In this document: positions 10,171 through 21,573 of the stretch, one piece after another
Position numbering within the stretch: position 1 is the stretch's first letter
How the letters are laid out: each line of letters starts with the position of its first letter
Assembly: GCA_963922205.1 (NCBI GenBank)
Contig: CAWUHX010000276.1
Coordinates: 186,001 to 250,000 of the forward strand
From: Romanomermis culicivorax
Taxonomy: Eukaryota; Nematoda; Enoplea; Mermithida; Mermithidae
Direction: 5' to 3'
DNA length: 64,000 bases
Position numbers and translations under genes: made by a program
The notes under the pieces: generated by a model
The model's input: the letters and a program-made list of their open reading frames with translations, nothing else
Database searches by the model: none
What the model was told of the DNA's origin: nothing

Positions 10171-10679
10171 AGAGCCAAAAGTTGTAAGCCTGCTAGGGGC
10201 TGGCTTACACTGTCTCTGTTTTGTCTCTGTTGTATTTTTACGTTGTATTAGCAGTACCAACCACGGGGTTCTTCCCCCGAAATTCGATTTTTTTTGTCTG
10301 AGGTCTTTTGATTCTTGGCACAAAATTTTTGAATGGTTAAACACTAAATTTCCTTGATTTTTGAACACTTTTGGGGCTTAAAACGCCACATTTTTTCGGC
10401 GCTTCGCGCGGAGTCAGTGAATTCTTATTAGGTTCGAATTTTCTGTTTGAAACTCGTAAGTTCTTGGAATTTATCATTTGAAAAACTTAAAAGCCAGCAT
10501 TCACTCGGAAACTTACTTACATTTGGCTGGAGACTGTGGGTGAAAAGAGTGAAAAATTCGGTAGACTACTTCAACAATGCCTCTGTATTCAATTTATGTA
10601 AGAAAGGAACTTTTGTGTCAAAAAGTTGGAAAAGTTGACATTTTAATCTTGCTTAAAAATGTGTGGAGAAAAAAAAGTG
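10171..10679. other. No feature recognised
   Basis: AT-rich sequence with one CGGCGCTTCGCGCGG hairpin near 10397. I see no coding evidence. Confidence 0.35.
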
Positions 10680-10790
10680 ACTTCATTATTGAAGATTGCC
10701 AATCAAAACATAGGATAATATGTTTATGATAATGAAAACTATTAAATGTCTGATGATAAGTGAAGGTAGACATGTTAAAACCCCCTGAAC
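10680..10790. repeat. Inverted copy of 8626-8745
   Basis: The reverse complement of this stretch aligns with 8626-8745 through ATGTCTACCTTCACTTATC and TAGTTTTCAT. Confidence 0.6.
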
Positions 10791-10919
10791 TAGATAATAA
10801 AGTCTTACATGAGGTCCGACTGGTTGTGTACTTACACGACAAAAGCCACTTTTAGGGGGAGAGTATCCAAATTTCCAAAGTTTAGGGGGGACAAAGTCAG
10901 CAACATACATGTACCCAGG

Positions 10920-11012
10920 GAGGCTGAGCCCAAGGCCTAAGGCTAATTCCAAGGCTAACCTAAGCATAAGTCCAAGACTAAACCTGAGTCTAAACCAAGA
11001 TTAAGCCTCAGC
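10920..11012. repeat. Degenerate (GCCTAA)n telomere-like tract
   Basis: AAGGCCTAAGGCTAATTCC and GATTAAGCCTCAGCC are diverged units of the n(TTAGGC) type, as at 756-835. Confidence 0.5.
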
Positions 11013-11039
11013 CTAGTGCGTGTAATCCATACAACTTAG

Positions 11040-11402
11040 AAAAAATCCATAGTTCCAATGTCAAATGGGGAAAGGGTCCTTACGAAAAAAAGGGCTTTCA
11101 CTTGTGATCACGGGGTCTTAACGATCGATTCCTTATGTAGTTTAAGTCATTATGCTCTTAGATAGTTTGCTGAAAAATTGTTCCAAAAGGTCCACTAATT
11201 AGGATTCAAACTCGGAAAGTTCAATCATTTTCTTTAATTTTAACGGATTAACAACTCTAAAGGAGTCAGAATGGTTTAAAAAGCTAAGAAAACATAAATA
11301 AAGGGTCGATGGGCATTTTTAAGCGAAAAACGACTTGGGTGAAATGAGGAAAAAATCTTGACCCATTTCCCAATTTGGGAAAAAATTCAGTGGAAAAAAC
11401 AG
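11040..11402. repeat. Second copy of the 9113-9375 repeat
   Basis: Direct-orientation homology to 9113-9375. It ends GGAAAAAACAGTG, which mirrors CACTGTTTTTCC at 8399 and suggests these are the two ends of one element family. Confidence 0.55.
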
Positions 11403-11429
11403 TGGCACGAAAGCTTAGAAAATAATTCA

Positions 11430-11830
11430 AATTTCATTGCAGAGCTGTCTCTCTTTTTGGCTCTCGTGAGCAAGCTCGCGAGCACATTTGTGGAACAGAT
11501 TTCCAGAGCCTACTCAGAGTCGTCTCTCGAGAGACTGTCTCAGCCGAGCCGAAAAACTGGCTCTGTCTCTGCTCTAAACTGGCTCTCAGAGAGCAGTATT
11601 CGTGGAACTGGCTGCCGGTTCCAAGAAAGTGGGTCTTGCGTGAAAATTTGCTGTCTCCCGATTTTTGCTCTGTTTTGGCTCTCCAAGAGACAAAAAAGAG
11701 AAAATGGATTCCACGAAACTTCCTCTGACAGAGAGATGCTCTGAGGGCCAGCTCTGTTGGAGAGCACCTCTGTGAAAAGGCTCTGCAAAAGACAGTTTGG
11801 AACCAAATGGCTTCCACAAACCAAAAAACT
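11430..11830. repeat. Intact GGCTCTG-rich repeat (empty-site paralog of hAT 2)
   Basis: This contains the sequence that is split at 6600/10075. Its TCTGTTGG at 11753-11760 corresponds to the TSD TCTGTTAG. Long frames on both strands come from periodic CTCT/GAGA repeats and do not look like protein. Confidence 0.6.
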
Positions 11831-13641
11831 CATTTTTGACACTTTAAACTTCATGAAAAAGTGTAATTGCAATTATTTACTGTAAATAATACATCATTAA
11901 AAGAGCTTATTCTCTCCTCTACAAAATGAATATTTATTCCTTGAATATGATCAATCCGATCTCGAAATATCACTTGCCTAGCAAGGCTACTGAAAAATGC
12001 AAAAAATCATCAATTTTCAAACTTTGGCATACTGTAGCGGCGCGAATTTTCGTTTACAAGCAAAACGAATGGTACCATGAAACTCAGCGCACAAAACTAC
12101 CCCAAATATCTGATTTTGAGGCATGATTAATTTTCAACTCATCATAGGCCTATATAAAAAAGAGAAGAATCTCTCAGAAATCGTGTCTTGAAATCTTACA
12201 TTAGCTGTGGTTTGTTGTCCTCCCAAGAAAAGGCGATGGAAAATGGCTTAAGAGCATGAACACAATGAATTGGCAGCTGATGATGAATATGAGTGCAGAA
12301 TTTGAGCCACCCAAAATTGTGCAATGAAAGCAAAGAAAACGTTCAACCATTTTTCCACTTTTGGTGGCCAAAAAACAGGCCCATTTGGCTGGCATGGATC
12401 GTCAATCACAGGGTCCAGTAGCTCAACATCAAGAAAAAATTGTGTTCCCATGCTGGGTCGCTCAGCCATTGGAAAGCCAGTTGTCCAAATGAAGGATACA
12501 CATCAGAATTCTCAGTCTTCAAACCTCGGGCAGCATTTTGACCTCTTGCAAGACCATGACTGTATGTTTGCAAAAGAAAAAATTTCTGCTTAGACACTCA
12601 AATTATGTACATGAAGTGCTGACAAATGCTAGATTCTCTATTAATTTTAAAAAATCAATTTGGACAGTGTCACAACAGTTAAATTGGCAGGGTTTTCCAT
12701 TGATTTAAAAAGCTTTTTCTTGTTTTTTTTTCAAAAAATTTTTTTCAAAAACATGCCTAAAAATCACAGTTGAAGCCTATATAACAGATCAAGCATTTGA
12801 ATACATTTTTGATCACACATAGAATAATAGGGCTCACATATTATATCAGTTGTTATTCAATCAATGACATGTATGTACTACAATTTCAGTTGAAATATTC
12901 AATCTTATACTGAGGCACTACATGTTCCTTTGACTATTCTTCATCTTATTGAGTGAAATACTCAGGTAACAATGTATGCAACTTTTTTCAATATTGAGAG
13001 CAACTCAGCTTTTACCAGAAATACATAGCACATTGTGTATTAGCATGATTCTACCAGGAATGGGCGAAACCAATTTTGCAATAACTGCTGTTTTAGCTGT
13101 TTGGAATTCTTGACACTCTTTGCCTGCACAAGAATTTTTTACATAGGTCATGCGACATCACCTTTTTGATTTGACTGAATGCAATAATTTAATATAGTTT
13201 TGGATAGTTTGAATTCTTAAAACTCAAAATCAAATCAATGTTTCATGTCCAAGACACATAAAGCTCTCATTGTTGTGGAAATCAACACATGCAACACATT
13301 TGATATACAGAACCACAGTACCACAGAATAATATTTAAAAACATAAGATATGTACAGATGATATAATTCCACAAAGCACTGATATTTTTTGGAATTCGAA
13401 GCTAACACCTAAATTACACCAAAGTACCTAAATTTTTACAAGCCAATTTAACTTGTGCTGCTAAATTTTTAGCACCCAATCAGAATTTTTAGGAGCCATT
13501 GTTCCTAATGGTCTAAAAATAAAACCCTGATACTTTCACAATTAGCAAGACACATGTTTTGGACATAAGCAAAAAAGATTCTCATGAAAACAGAAACTTG
13601 CTAACAGAAGAAAAAATGCCATACAAGAGTGTTACAAGAAA
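11831..13641. other. AT-rich region without a recognised gene
   Basis: The more GC-balanced part (12200-12600) has overlapping frames on both strands, for example a minus frame with DDPCQPNGPVFWPPKVEKW, which may be a decayed transposon protein. I cannot name a family. The RT core expected upstream of the DIRS remnant at 13642 was not found. Confidence 0.35.
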
Positions 13642-14660
13642 ATGAGTAGCCATTTAGCTGGACTAGATTTTGGACCATCTGTTGTGCAACAAGTTCATGT
13701 GTCTATAGCACACACTTTGCATGCATCTGTTGAATACATTTTTTGGATGGAAAATTTGATAGCTCCTGGAATATGGAATGTTTTAGTGGAGACAGACACA
13801 TTAGTGGACAGAGTGTTCACCATAAATCGAAAAAAAGAATTTTTAGGGGAAGGGAAATACGATCAAAAGTTACTGAAGTTAGTTCATTAACTCAACATAG
13901 ATATTTCAAAAAATTTCTGCCAAATGAATAAGCTTATTTCTCATCTAAACTGGACACAGAATCAGAAAGAATTGGGCAGCACATGGCATGAGATCAAAAC
14001 CATAGAATTTAGCTTGCTTTCATTTGAAAAGAAATTGCTAAGTGGCAAAGTCTTGTGGTTCACATACAGTCAGGCCATTCCATTTATAATGAAAAAAGGT
14101 AGAAGGAGGACACAATTGAACAAATTCACTCTTGGAATTTTTTTAATCTGTGATTTTAGAGATGTTGGACTTATAATGTACTGGATTCTAAGATCCTTGA
14201 ATGAATTTTCTGATGTTTTTAGTCACATAATAGACTTTATGATTGTTCTATCAGGGAAAATGTTTTTAAATCTATTGGTAAGCAACGTGGTCCCCATACA
14301 GTCGACAGATCTGCAAATTTTTCAATCAAGAAACTACTCCATTTTAATTCTCACTTCTGGAATCCTGGAACTGAAAGTGTTGATTGTTTCACTGCAGATT
14401 GGACACAAGATAACAATTGGTGTATTCCACCTCCATACTTGGTTATTGAAGCCGTAAAACATGGCCAAACTTGTAGATGCAGGGCTACTCTCATTGTCCC
14501 CGAATAAAAGAGTTCACCTTTTGGATTCTTCTTTATTGAGATGGATCACAATCACATTTTGTAAAAGATGTACAAATTTTGCCACCCCAAAGTTTGTCTT
14601 ACACCTACAATGCTCTATTGAAGTATTTTCAAGCCTGAGACTGTCAACTCTCGTCTAATT
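13642..14660 (+). pseudogene. DIRS-like retroelement RT connection and RNase H remnant
   Basis: The reading shifts between frames but keeps the DIRS order. 13642-13830 resembles the RT thumb region (HTLHASVEY..FW). 13924-14220 has STWHEIKTIEFSLLSFEKK, WFTYSQA and MYWILRSLNE, matching the RNase H pattern 'TDNQA...WIPR..N'. 14222-14510, one frame over, has GPHTVDRSANFS, FNSHFWNPGTESVDCFTADW and LIVPE followed by a stop. These blocks are characteristic of tyrosine-recombinase retroelements. Frameshifts and stops show it is dead. Confidence 0.65.
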
Positions 14661-15210
14661 GATTTTCACTGCCAGTTTTAGATCTCAAAAAATAAACTTT
14701 ATGCCTAATCCATAAATGTTCAACACAAGTGTTTACAAAATAAGTGTTTTATCCTCAGTTGCAATGCATTAGAACATAATTATAACTTATTTTGAGTATA
14801 CTGTAGGATAACATTGCCTGGGTATACTTTAAGCACACAGCATCATGTGTTTTAAATTCCATAGAGCTACTTTTGGTGCATTAAGCTACAGTATAGTCAC
14901 TTCAATTTTTCTGCTCTCTCTGCACCCACTCCTATATTTTCCACATGTCCACTTCTATAAATTCATTGTGACCACCCACCCACCACATATCATTGGCAAC
15001 GAAACCTTTCACCATTAAGATTGCCTGGATCCTTGGAAATTTACAAATTTAAACATTTTTCTATCCAATAGAAACTTATCTACGCCCCGAATCAGAATGA
15101 TTTGTACAGCATTGATGTCCTCTAGTGCTTTGAGTACTCTTTCTATTTACAACACACATTTCTACAAATATTCCCATTGAGTACAGCAATATAATTATAC
15201 CATATTTCCA
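14661..15210. repeat. Repeat paralogous to 5720-5803 / 6053-6160, within the DIRS region
   Basis: 14780-14960 is the uninterrupted version of the repeat that carries the MITE at 5806. 14703-14770 (GTGTTTACAAAATAAGTGTT) recurs at 16740-16800, so direct repeats bracket the recombinase part of the element. Confidence 0.5.
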
Positions 15211-16440
15211 GTGAACCCCTTTTTGTTTGCCACCTATATAACTGACATCAAAGCCTTCAGGAGCTGCTCATCTGCAGTTCACACCTATTCTTCTCTTTCT
15301 TGGTTTCACAATTTTGCAAATTTGCATGCTTTTAGTTCGAACTTCTTTTTAAAATGGATCTTGGATTCAGCCCAACAATGTGTTCATGTGAGCAAAACAG
15401 CAGGAAGGAACCACTCTCTCCTGAAATCATCAACAAAATTGACATTCACTGCACAGATAATCTGTTGTAAAATATCACAAGTTTGAATTACAGTAAGAAA
15501 TAAATGGTTAAAAATGTTGCATAAAATTAAAAAACAAGCAAAAATAAAGTGGAAATTCATTCAATTTGAATTCTATCAGTTTAGAAAACTACTAAATGTA
15601 TGATACATTTTTGCATTGTGTATCAGCATTTTTTATAATGTATCTTAAGCAGTTTCAGAATCACCAAACAGAAGATGGAAAGAAGAGTATGGAAATGAAG
15701 ATTAGAGAGTTTTTCTGATAATTACATTCTGAATAGTTTAATTTGTCTGAGATATAATTTTAGTATATATATTCATGTTGTTTGCTGTAAGTATCATTCC
15801 CGAAATTCTTTTTATTATATCACTTTATTTATAATAAAGAAGAAGGAGGGCTGTGTTTTAGTAAGTATCTTTAATCCTTACCATAGAACCCACAAGAGAA
15901 AAAAGTTCTTTTGAACCTATGTTAGAAATCTATTAATAAGTAGTGATAATCCTGGCCTCACCAACTTTCCTCCACTGGCTGTTTCCTCTGCATAAATGAA
16001 ATTCTTGACTTCAGGGCTACAGACATCAGCATCAGTTCCTTCAGCTTTAGTGTAACCATCCCACACAGCAAAACTAATGTTTACAGATAGAGTGACATAA
16101 TCTGTATCCCAAAAGTTCTCTCTTTGAAATATCCTTACAATGCCCTGCTCAATTATTTCTATTGCACCAAAATTATGCTGAATTCAAATGAACTTATTTT
16201 CTGTGCTATCTTTGGAAAAAATGATAGTGATGTCCTTAAGAGAGCCCAGGAATTGTCCTACAGCAGATTTAGAGAACAATTCAAAGAAATTTTAACAGTG
16301 CTACCATTTGATGCCAAGAAGTACGAAACACAGCTTGCAGGCAGGAGGAGAAAATTCACCTGCAGTTGCAGGCATTCCAGATCATGTGATTCAACTACGT
16401 GGTCAATTGAAAACATAATATTGTAAAAATATGGGCATAA
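15211..16440 (+). pseudogene. DIRS-like tyrosine recombinase remnant
   Basis: 15240-15470 resembles the N-terminal core-binding domain: AVHTYSSLSWFHNFANLHA then FFLKWILDSAQQ, with the following 'LSPEIINK' found one frame over. 16230-16420 resembles the catalytic end: LSYSRFREQFKEILTVLPFD, then one frame over SLQAGGENSPAVAGIPDHVI. The family consensus has R in 'LRAGG' and an HGRW box. Here the R is Q and the box is eroded, so the enzyme is inactive. With 13642-14660 it forms one plus-strand element. Confidence 0.65.
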
Positions 16441-17190
16441 AGAAGAAGACAGATGAAAAGTTTAATAGAAGCTTTTGTATAATCGAAGAATTAAATTTTT
16501 ATCGATTTTCTGGGAAGCCCCACCTATTTTTAGCTGTGATAATTGTACATGCACAGTATGAACGAGATGTTTGTTGACAAGATTTTGTACAACTGAAGAT
16601 TGCCCACTGATTGAATTGTAAATAATCTAAATAGTTCCTTTATCATAAATATGCTATAGAATTTTCTTGTAAATTATTTTATTTGAACCTCCTATATTAC
16701 TGTAGCTCAATACAACCCCCTAATAAATTTTAGGCATGAGTGTTTACAAAATAAGTGTTTTACGTTCAGTTGTGAAGCATTAAAATAAATAAACATTTCT
16801 TTTGAGCTTGTTTGCCCACAGTAAACTATAATTAGCAAAACAACAAACTTGATTTTTGGCCACATTCATAGCCAAATTATTAACTCGTGATTGATCAATT
16901 ATTGTACAGAGAAATCGCTTGTATTTATAGAGTTTTTTTCAATTGCATAATAATTCTTGATGAAAAAATTTTACATTTAACATAAAAATTGGTACACCAG
17001 TTGTAATAATTCCCAAACATTCACAGTTAAAAAATTTATTACCCATCACATTGGATGCATGTTCATCACTCACGGATTCCTGTGAATCTTTCCTGAAGTT
17101 GCAAATTCTGAAAAATGAAATTAATGTAAATCCAAGCATTCTAAAATAATGTACGAATGAGAAGACCTAAAAAAAGATAATGATCCATCA
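16441..17190. other. AT-rich flank of the DIRS remnant
   Basis: It contains the second copy (16740-16800) of the direct repeat at 14703. No gene is seen. Confidence 0.35.
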
Positions 17191-17247
17191 CTATAGCCTG
17201 CTTTCCTTGGAATGCTGTTGAGGCAACCTCTTCCTGCTAAAAGTTAT

Positions 17248-17320
17248 GCTTGGTTCAGGACTTGAACCAGGGACCTTGCGGCTACTGTCAGCATGCTCTA
17301 ACCAACTGAGCCAACCGAGC
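17248..17320 (-). tRNA. tRNA-like sequence (SINE head or tRNA pseudogene)
   Basis: On the minus strand the 73 nt begin GCTCGGTTGGCTCAGTTGG, with a good A box (TGGCTCAGTTGG) and B box (GGTTCAAGTCC), and end ACCAAGCA. The acceptor stem pairs 6 of 7. The anticodon arm has a mismatch and lacks the usual U before the anticodon, and the T arm has two mismatches. It is therefore more likely a tRNA-derived SINE head or pseudogene than a working tRNA. Confidence 0.6.
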
Positions 17321-17559
17321 AATGGGAAAGGTGCTCTCTTTTTGCAACAATTCGTAGTTGAGGTGGCTGCTTTGGCCACTCTCAACAATGCTTGAAAATA
17401 TTTATAATGGTAAGAAAGTACTTTTTCATATTTTTTGAATTTCTACTGAACTACATGTCGCATAGGATAGACAATGTCTAAGTTTTCTAGACAAGCCTCA
17501 ACATTTTTGTGAGAGAAAAGCCTGAGAGAAAATCCGGTAGTTATACTGTACACAAAAAC

Positions 17560-18015
17560 CTGTACAGGGATACACAAAAGATACCCCTGTAAAAAACATA
17601 GGCATCAAAGTATACCAGCTTAACTGTGGGGTGATACAGATGGTGTAGTAAGTATAGCTGATGAACTGAATTTGTATAATGTGGGGGGTGATACAGGGGG
17701 TGTAGAAAGTATAGTTGATGATGTAATACAATCCAAATTTTGTTAAACATGTGGGACAATACAGGGGGTGTAGAAAGTTCACCTGAAGCAATAATGTGTA
17801 AAATTCGACTTCGATGTATAAAGTACGCCCCAAGCTTTAATGGGTAAAATTTGACTTCCATGTAGGAAGTAAGCCCAAAGTTTCAATGGGTAAAATTCAA
17901 ATTCCATGTAGAAAGTACACTGAAGCTTTAACAGGTAAAATTCGACTTCCATGTAGAAAGTAGGCCTGAAATTTTAACAGGTAAAATTTGATTTCAATGT
18001 ACAAAGTATGCCTTG
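17560..18015. repeat. Two adjacent minisatellites
   Basis: 17625-17785 has about three units around GTGATACAGGGGGTGTAGAAAG. 17785-18015 has about five ~54-bp units around GGTAAAATTTGACTTCCATG and GTAGAAAGTA. Open minus frames over it arise from the periodic sequence. Confidence 0.6.
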
Positions 18016-18149
18016 GATGTTAAAATTGATGATGCATTAGAACTTTGAAAGGCAGTCAAACTGAAAATCAGATCATTTGTATATATGCAATTAATGGAGC
18101 TTTTGTGTCATGTATATACAGAATAAAAGTTGAAAGAATTTTTCAAGAC

Positions 18150-19440
18150 TTCAACAGACAGTTTCTTTAAGAAGCAATACATTTTTGTCTTAAAATTTTC
18201 AATGAGCTTGTTTGTTTGTTCAACATTTTTTACAAACCTAATTGAAAAAGATCGAGAAGGTCAGCTGATCATGTCATGTAGATTGATGGGAACTAACCCT
18301 TAGATTTGATGTTTTATGTTCAATTGACTCTTGAAATGCAAAGTCTCTAAAATGTTTTTTTTTGTATATTAGAACTATCCTTTGTGATAATGCCATTATG
18401 TAAGATTCTTTTTGGAAGACCTCTCTTGATAAGTGGGGATGTTTAAATAAAATGTCAATTATTTTTGAACAAATTTAGTAAAAAAAACTATGCAAAAGTC
18501 ACATAACCCACATCATTATTAATATGGGAACAAACCCTTAAACACAATGTTTCACGTTTGGATAACTTTCCACCTTATTAGCTACATTTCTCTTGTTTTG
18601 TATATACGTGCACCATGATAGTCTTTCAACCTGAAGTGACAATCTTTGAAGGTTTCATTTTGAAGCCCTTTTAAACAGTAACTTTTGGCATTTTACAGTT
18701 CTTAAGTAAAACCTTTGTATGCAAATTTTCTATATTAAACAAGTAGCTATGGTTGGTAAACATTTTTTAGAGCCTAGTCAAAAAAAGTCAGCTAACTTAA
18801 TGACATAGATTAATAAGAGGAAACCCTTAGGCTTGATGTTTTACATTTAATGGACTCTTGAAGTTTAAATTTTGAAAATCATGTACATTCATTGTATGTA
18901 TATAAAAAATACCATCCCTGTATTCCCGATCATTTCAATTTTTGAAGGCTTCACTCTGAAGTTGCGTTTTTATATACTAACCTAATGGGTGTTTTATGTT
19001 TTTTGATGATTGCTCTATATTTCTGTCAGAATCAATAAGTCATTAAAAATTTGTTTTACATTTTTCTCCATTTTTGTAAAAGAGGACACTTTCTTTATGA
19101 ATAAGATCAATAAAAACATAATAAAATCATGAATAGTTTCCTATTGAACATGTGATGAAGGTTCACTTTCCATCCAAAATTTTCAACAAGCTGAGCTAAC
19201 CACTATTCAACACTTTCATGGCCTAGTAAAAAAAGTCAGCTGACCATATAAAAACAAACCCTAAGACTTGATGTTTCACTTTTAATGGATTCTTAAGGTT
19301 TGAGATTTGAAAATGATGTACTGTGTATAAAGAAAAAACTGGTTTGCATTAGGGCTAACAATATTTAAAGGGCTTAGCCTTATATTTTTGCATTTTACAA
19401 ATTCAAGTAAAACTGATTATTTGTGAAAGCAGTGGCTATT
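18150..19440. repeat. Diverged tandem repeat, ~300-450 bp units
   Basis: At least four diverged units carry the same marker order: AAAGTCAGCT, then AACCCTTAG.CTTGATGTTT, then ATGGACTCTTGAAG, near 18260, 18480, 18790 and 19230. No coding signal is present. Confidence 0.5.
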
Positions 19441-20199
19441 GAACATTTTCCAAAACCTAGTTAGTGATTTTGACATACCACTATTGTTTATTACTATAAT
19501 TAAAAAGTATTTTACAATTTTACCAAAAGCTATAAAAATGCAATTTGAAACTTCATTTTTCAGAGATAAAAATATTAATTTTTTTTATTACATCTTCATC
19601 AATCTTGTTTTCATAACAATAATCATTATCAATAAATTGGGATACCATATCCTTGATAATTTTACACCCATGAGTAGTAAAAAATATATCACAGTAGATA
19701 TAAAATCAATATATCTGAGATTTGCAAATCTTGTTTTTACACAATTTCATAATATAATTGAGGCGGGCATTGATTTTAGACATTTTGCTTTGTAAATAAA
19801 TAACCATTGAAATGATATGTGTTTTGTATACTTGTTGATAACCAGGACATAGACGTTTCTAGTCATTTAAATATTGTTCACAATGGCTATCAAATTCAGC
19901 ATTTGTGTAAAAGTAAAATAAATTTGCTGCATATAATAATAAATATTTTTTGGCTGCTAACAACATTGGAACCATGGATCATTTATTTGTTAGTCATTGG
20001 AATTACGATCAGAATTTTCATTTGAAGAATCCAAATTTTCATTGCCTAACAATCATTTCAAAATATTATATACAAATCTAATAATTATTGCATAAATTTT
20101 TTCTTTGGAATTTGACCATTTCAAAACTTTCTGTAAATGAAATGCAATTACTACAATTGTTTTGAAGGTCTTGAGCTGACTGTTTTATCTCTTTAGTTA
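19441..20199. other. Very AT-rich stretch, no gene
   Basis: Long frames here are Ile/Phe/Asn-rich translations of low-complexity DNA and resemble no family. Confidence 0.4.
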
Positions 20200-20200
20200 A

Positions 20201-20474
20201 ACCTAGGGTTCAAAGTTTCATACAAGAATTAAATCGATTTAGAGTATACAACTATCTTCAGGGATGTAAAGAAATTTCATTTTAGAAGTGTGAAATAAAT
20301 ATGCAATAGAACTAGTCTAATATGGGCATCGGTTCATGATCCATATCCAAATATTAGGCTAGTTCTACTGCATATTTATTTCAAATTTATTAAATGAAAT
20401 TTTCTGACATCCCGCAAGATAGTTGCATTCTGTAACTCGATTTGATTCTAGCAGGAAGCTTTGATCCTTGGCAG
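20201..20474. repeat. ~125-bp-arm inverted repeat (hairpin or MITE)
   Basis: AAATAAATATGCAATAGAAC near 20294 is mirrored by GTTCTACTGCATATTTATTT near 20362. The pairing extends outward through ACAACTATCTTCAGGGATGT and its complement to about 20201 and 20474, with a ~25-nt loop. Confidence 0.6.
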
Positions 20475-21240
20475 AACATTTTTTATCATGCATGGCGGCT
20501 AAAAAATGTAGAAGTATAATAATCTTAAACTTGTACAGTGAATTCCTCAGTTCTGAATATCGTCTAGAAGAAAAATATTTTGATTTGGTGGATGGTGTGA
20601 ATTCAATAATGCAGACGTCTTCAAGTTGACTAGTCTTTTCGTCAAAGTTTCCACATATATTGAGATTGGCAGCTTTATCATGTGAATCACAATAAATTTT
20701 AATGAATGGTTATACAAATGATGATAAATATGAAAACACAAGGTGTCTGAAATATGCCAGATGGGATGAGGAACAGTTGACAAATGTGAAATCTAAACCA
20801 CAAGTTTTGATTTTCAATACAAAAATTTGTGTCCTGAGATTTACTATAAATAGTATGTATTATATAACAGCCACTATTAACAGTGTATTGCAGATATAAA
20901 AATTTATATTCATGGTATCCATACATTCAGAATTTTTGGCCTAACTTTTCACCTGATTTTTACGATTTTTGACTGCAAATTTTCACCAAAAAACACAGGT
21001 ACGAATCACCTCATTAAGGTCTGAAACTCTTGGAAACAAATTCTGCTTCAATCATTTTTGGCTTCACAATCACTTATTTTTGGTGGAATCACCAAACAAA
21101 CCAAAGTCTCTTTTATAGCACTACCCTACTAGTTTTTCTTCCATCAGTTGCTCAGTTGCTAATTTGATACTGGCAACTGATGGAAACCCACAAGGTCACA
21201 ATCTACAAACAACTCACTAAATATAAAGAAACAATATGTT
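20475..21240. other. No feature recognised
   Basis: AT-rich. The open frames on both strands overlap each other and show no motif. Confidence 0.35.
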
Positions 21241-21573
21241 TTGTTACGAAATGCTGGAAAGCGGCCAAAAGTCTGCAATGCAATACTGGTTGAGGAAAGG
21301 GTGGCCTTCATTGGAAAAAATTGTCTTGAGAGTACATTGTTTAAGACTAATATTGACAAACAGACACACTTTATTTTGTCATGTTATAATCAGGTGTTTT
21401 CTTTGGTGGTGTCTACTGAGTTATCAGAGCGTAACTTGTCCACATTTGTCTTTGTTCACACCAAGTTGGGTAATCGATTGTCATATGCATCAGCCAAAAA
21501 ATTAGTCTTCATAAAATTCAATGCCGACAATTTTGTCGATGGTGTAGATCATTTCATCTGTTTCTATGAGTAA
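21241..21573 (+). pseudogene. hAT transposase dimerisation-domain remnant
   Basis: The frame contains STELSERNLSTF, then FVHTKLGNRLSYASA, then LVFIKFNAD. This matches the hAT C-terminal dimerisation signature 'aSERnwStF..ihtk.RNrL....a..lvfi..N'. No catalytic upstream part is present. Downstream (21700-21750) are AAAACCC runs, the complement of the GGGGTTTT sub-terminal repeats of hAT element 2, suggesting a related family. Confidence 0.6.

Noticed and set aside
15211..16440. Phage or integron tyrosine recombinase
   Set aside because: The neighbouring RNase H blocks and eukaryotic repeat setting fit a DIRS-type retroelement, not a bacterial integrase.
17191..17388. 65-codon minus frame
   Set aside because: It is the translation of the tRNA-like element, a common false protein from tRNA-derived SINEs.
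19439..20025. 118- and 68-codon plus frames
   Set aside because: Very AT-rich low-complexity translation with no motif or splice context.
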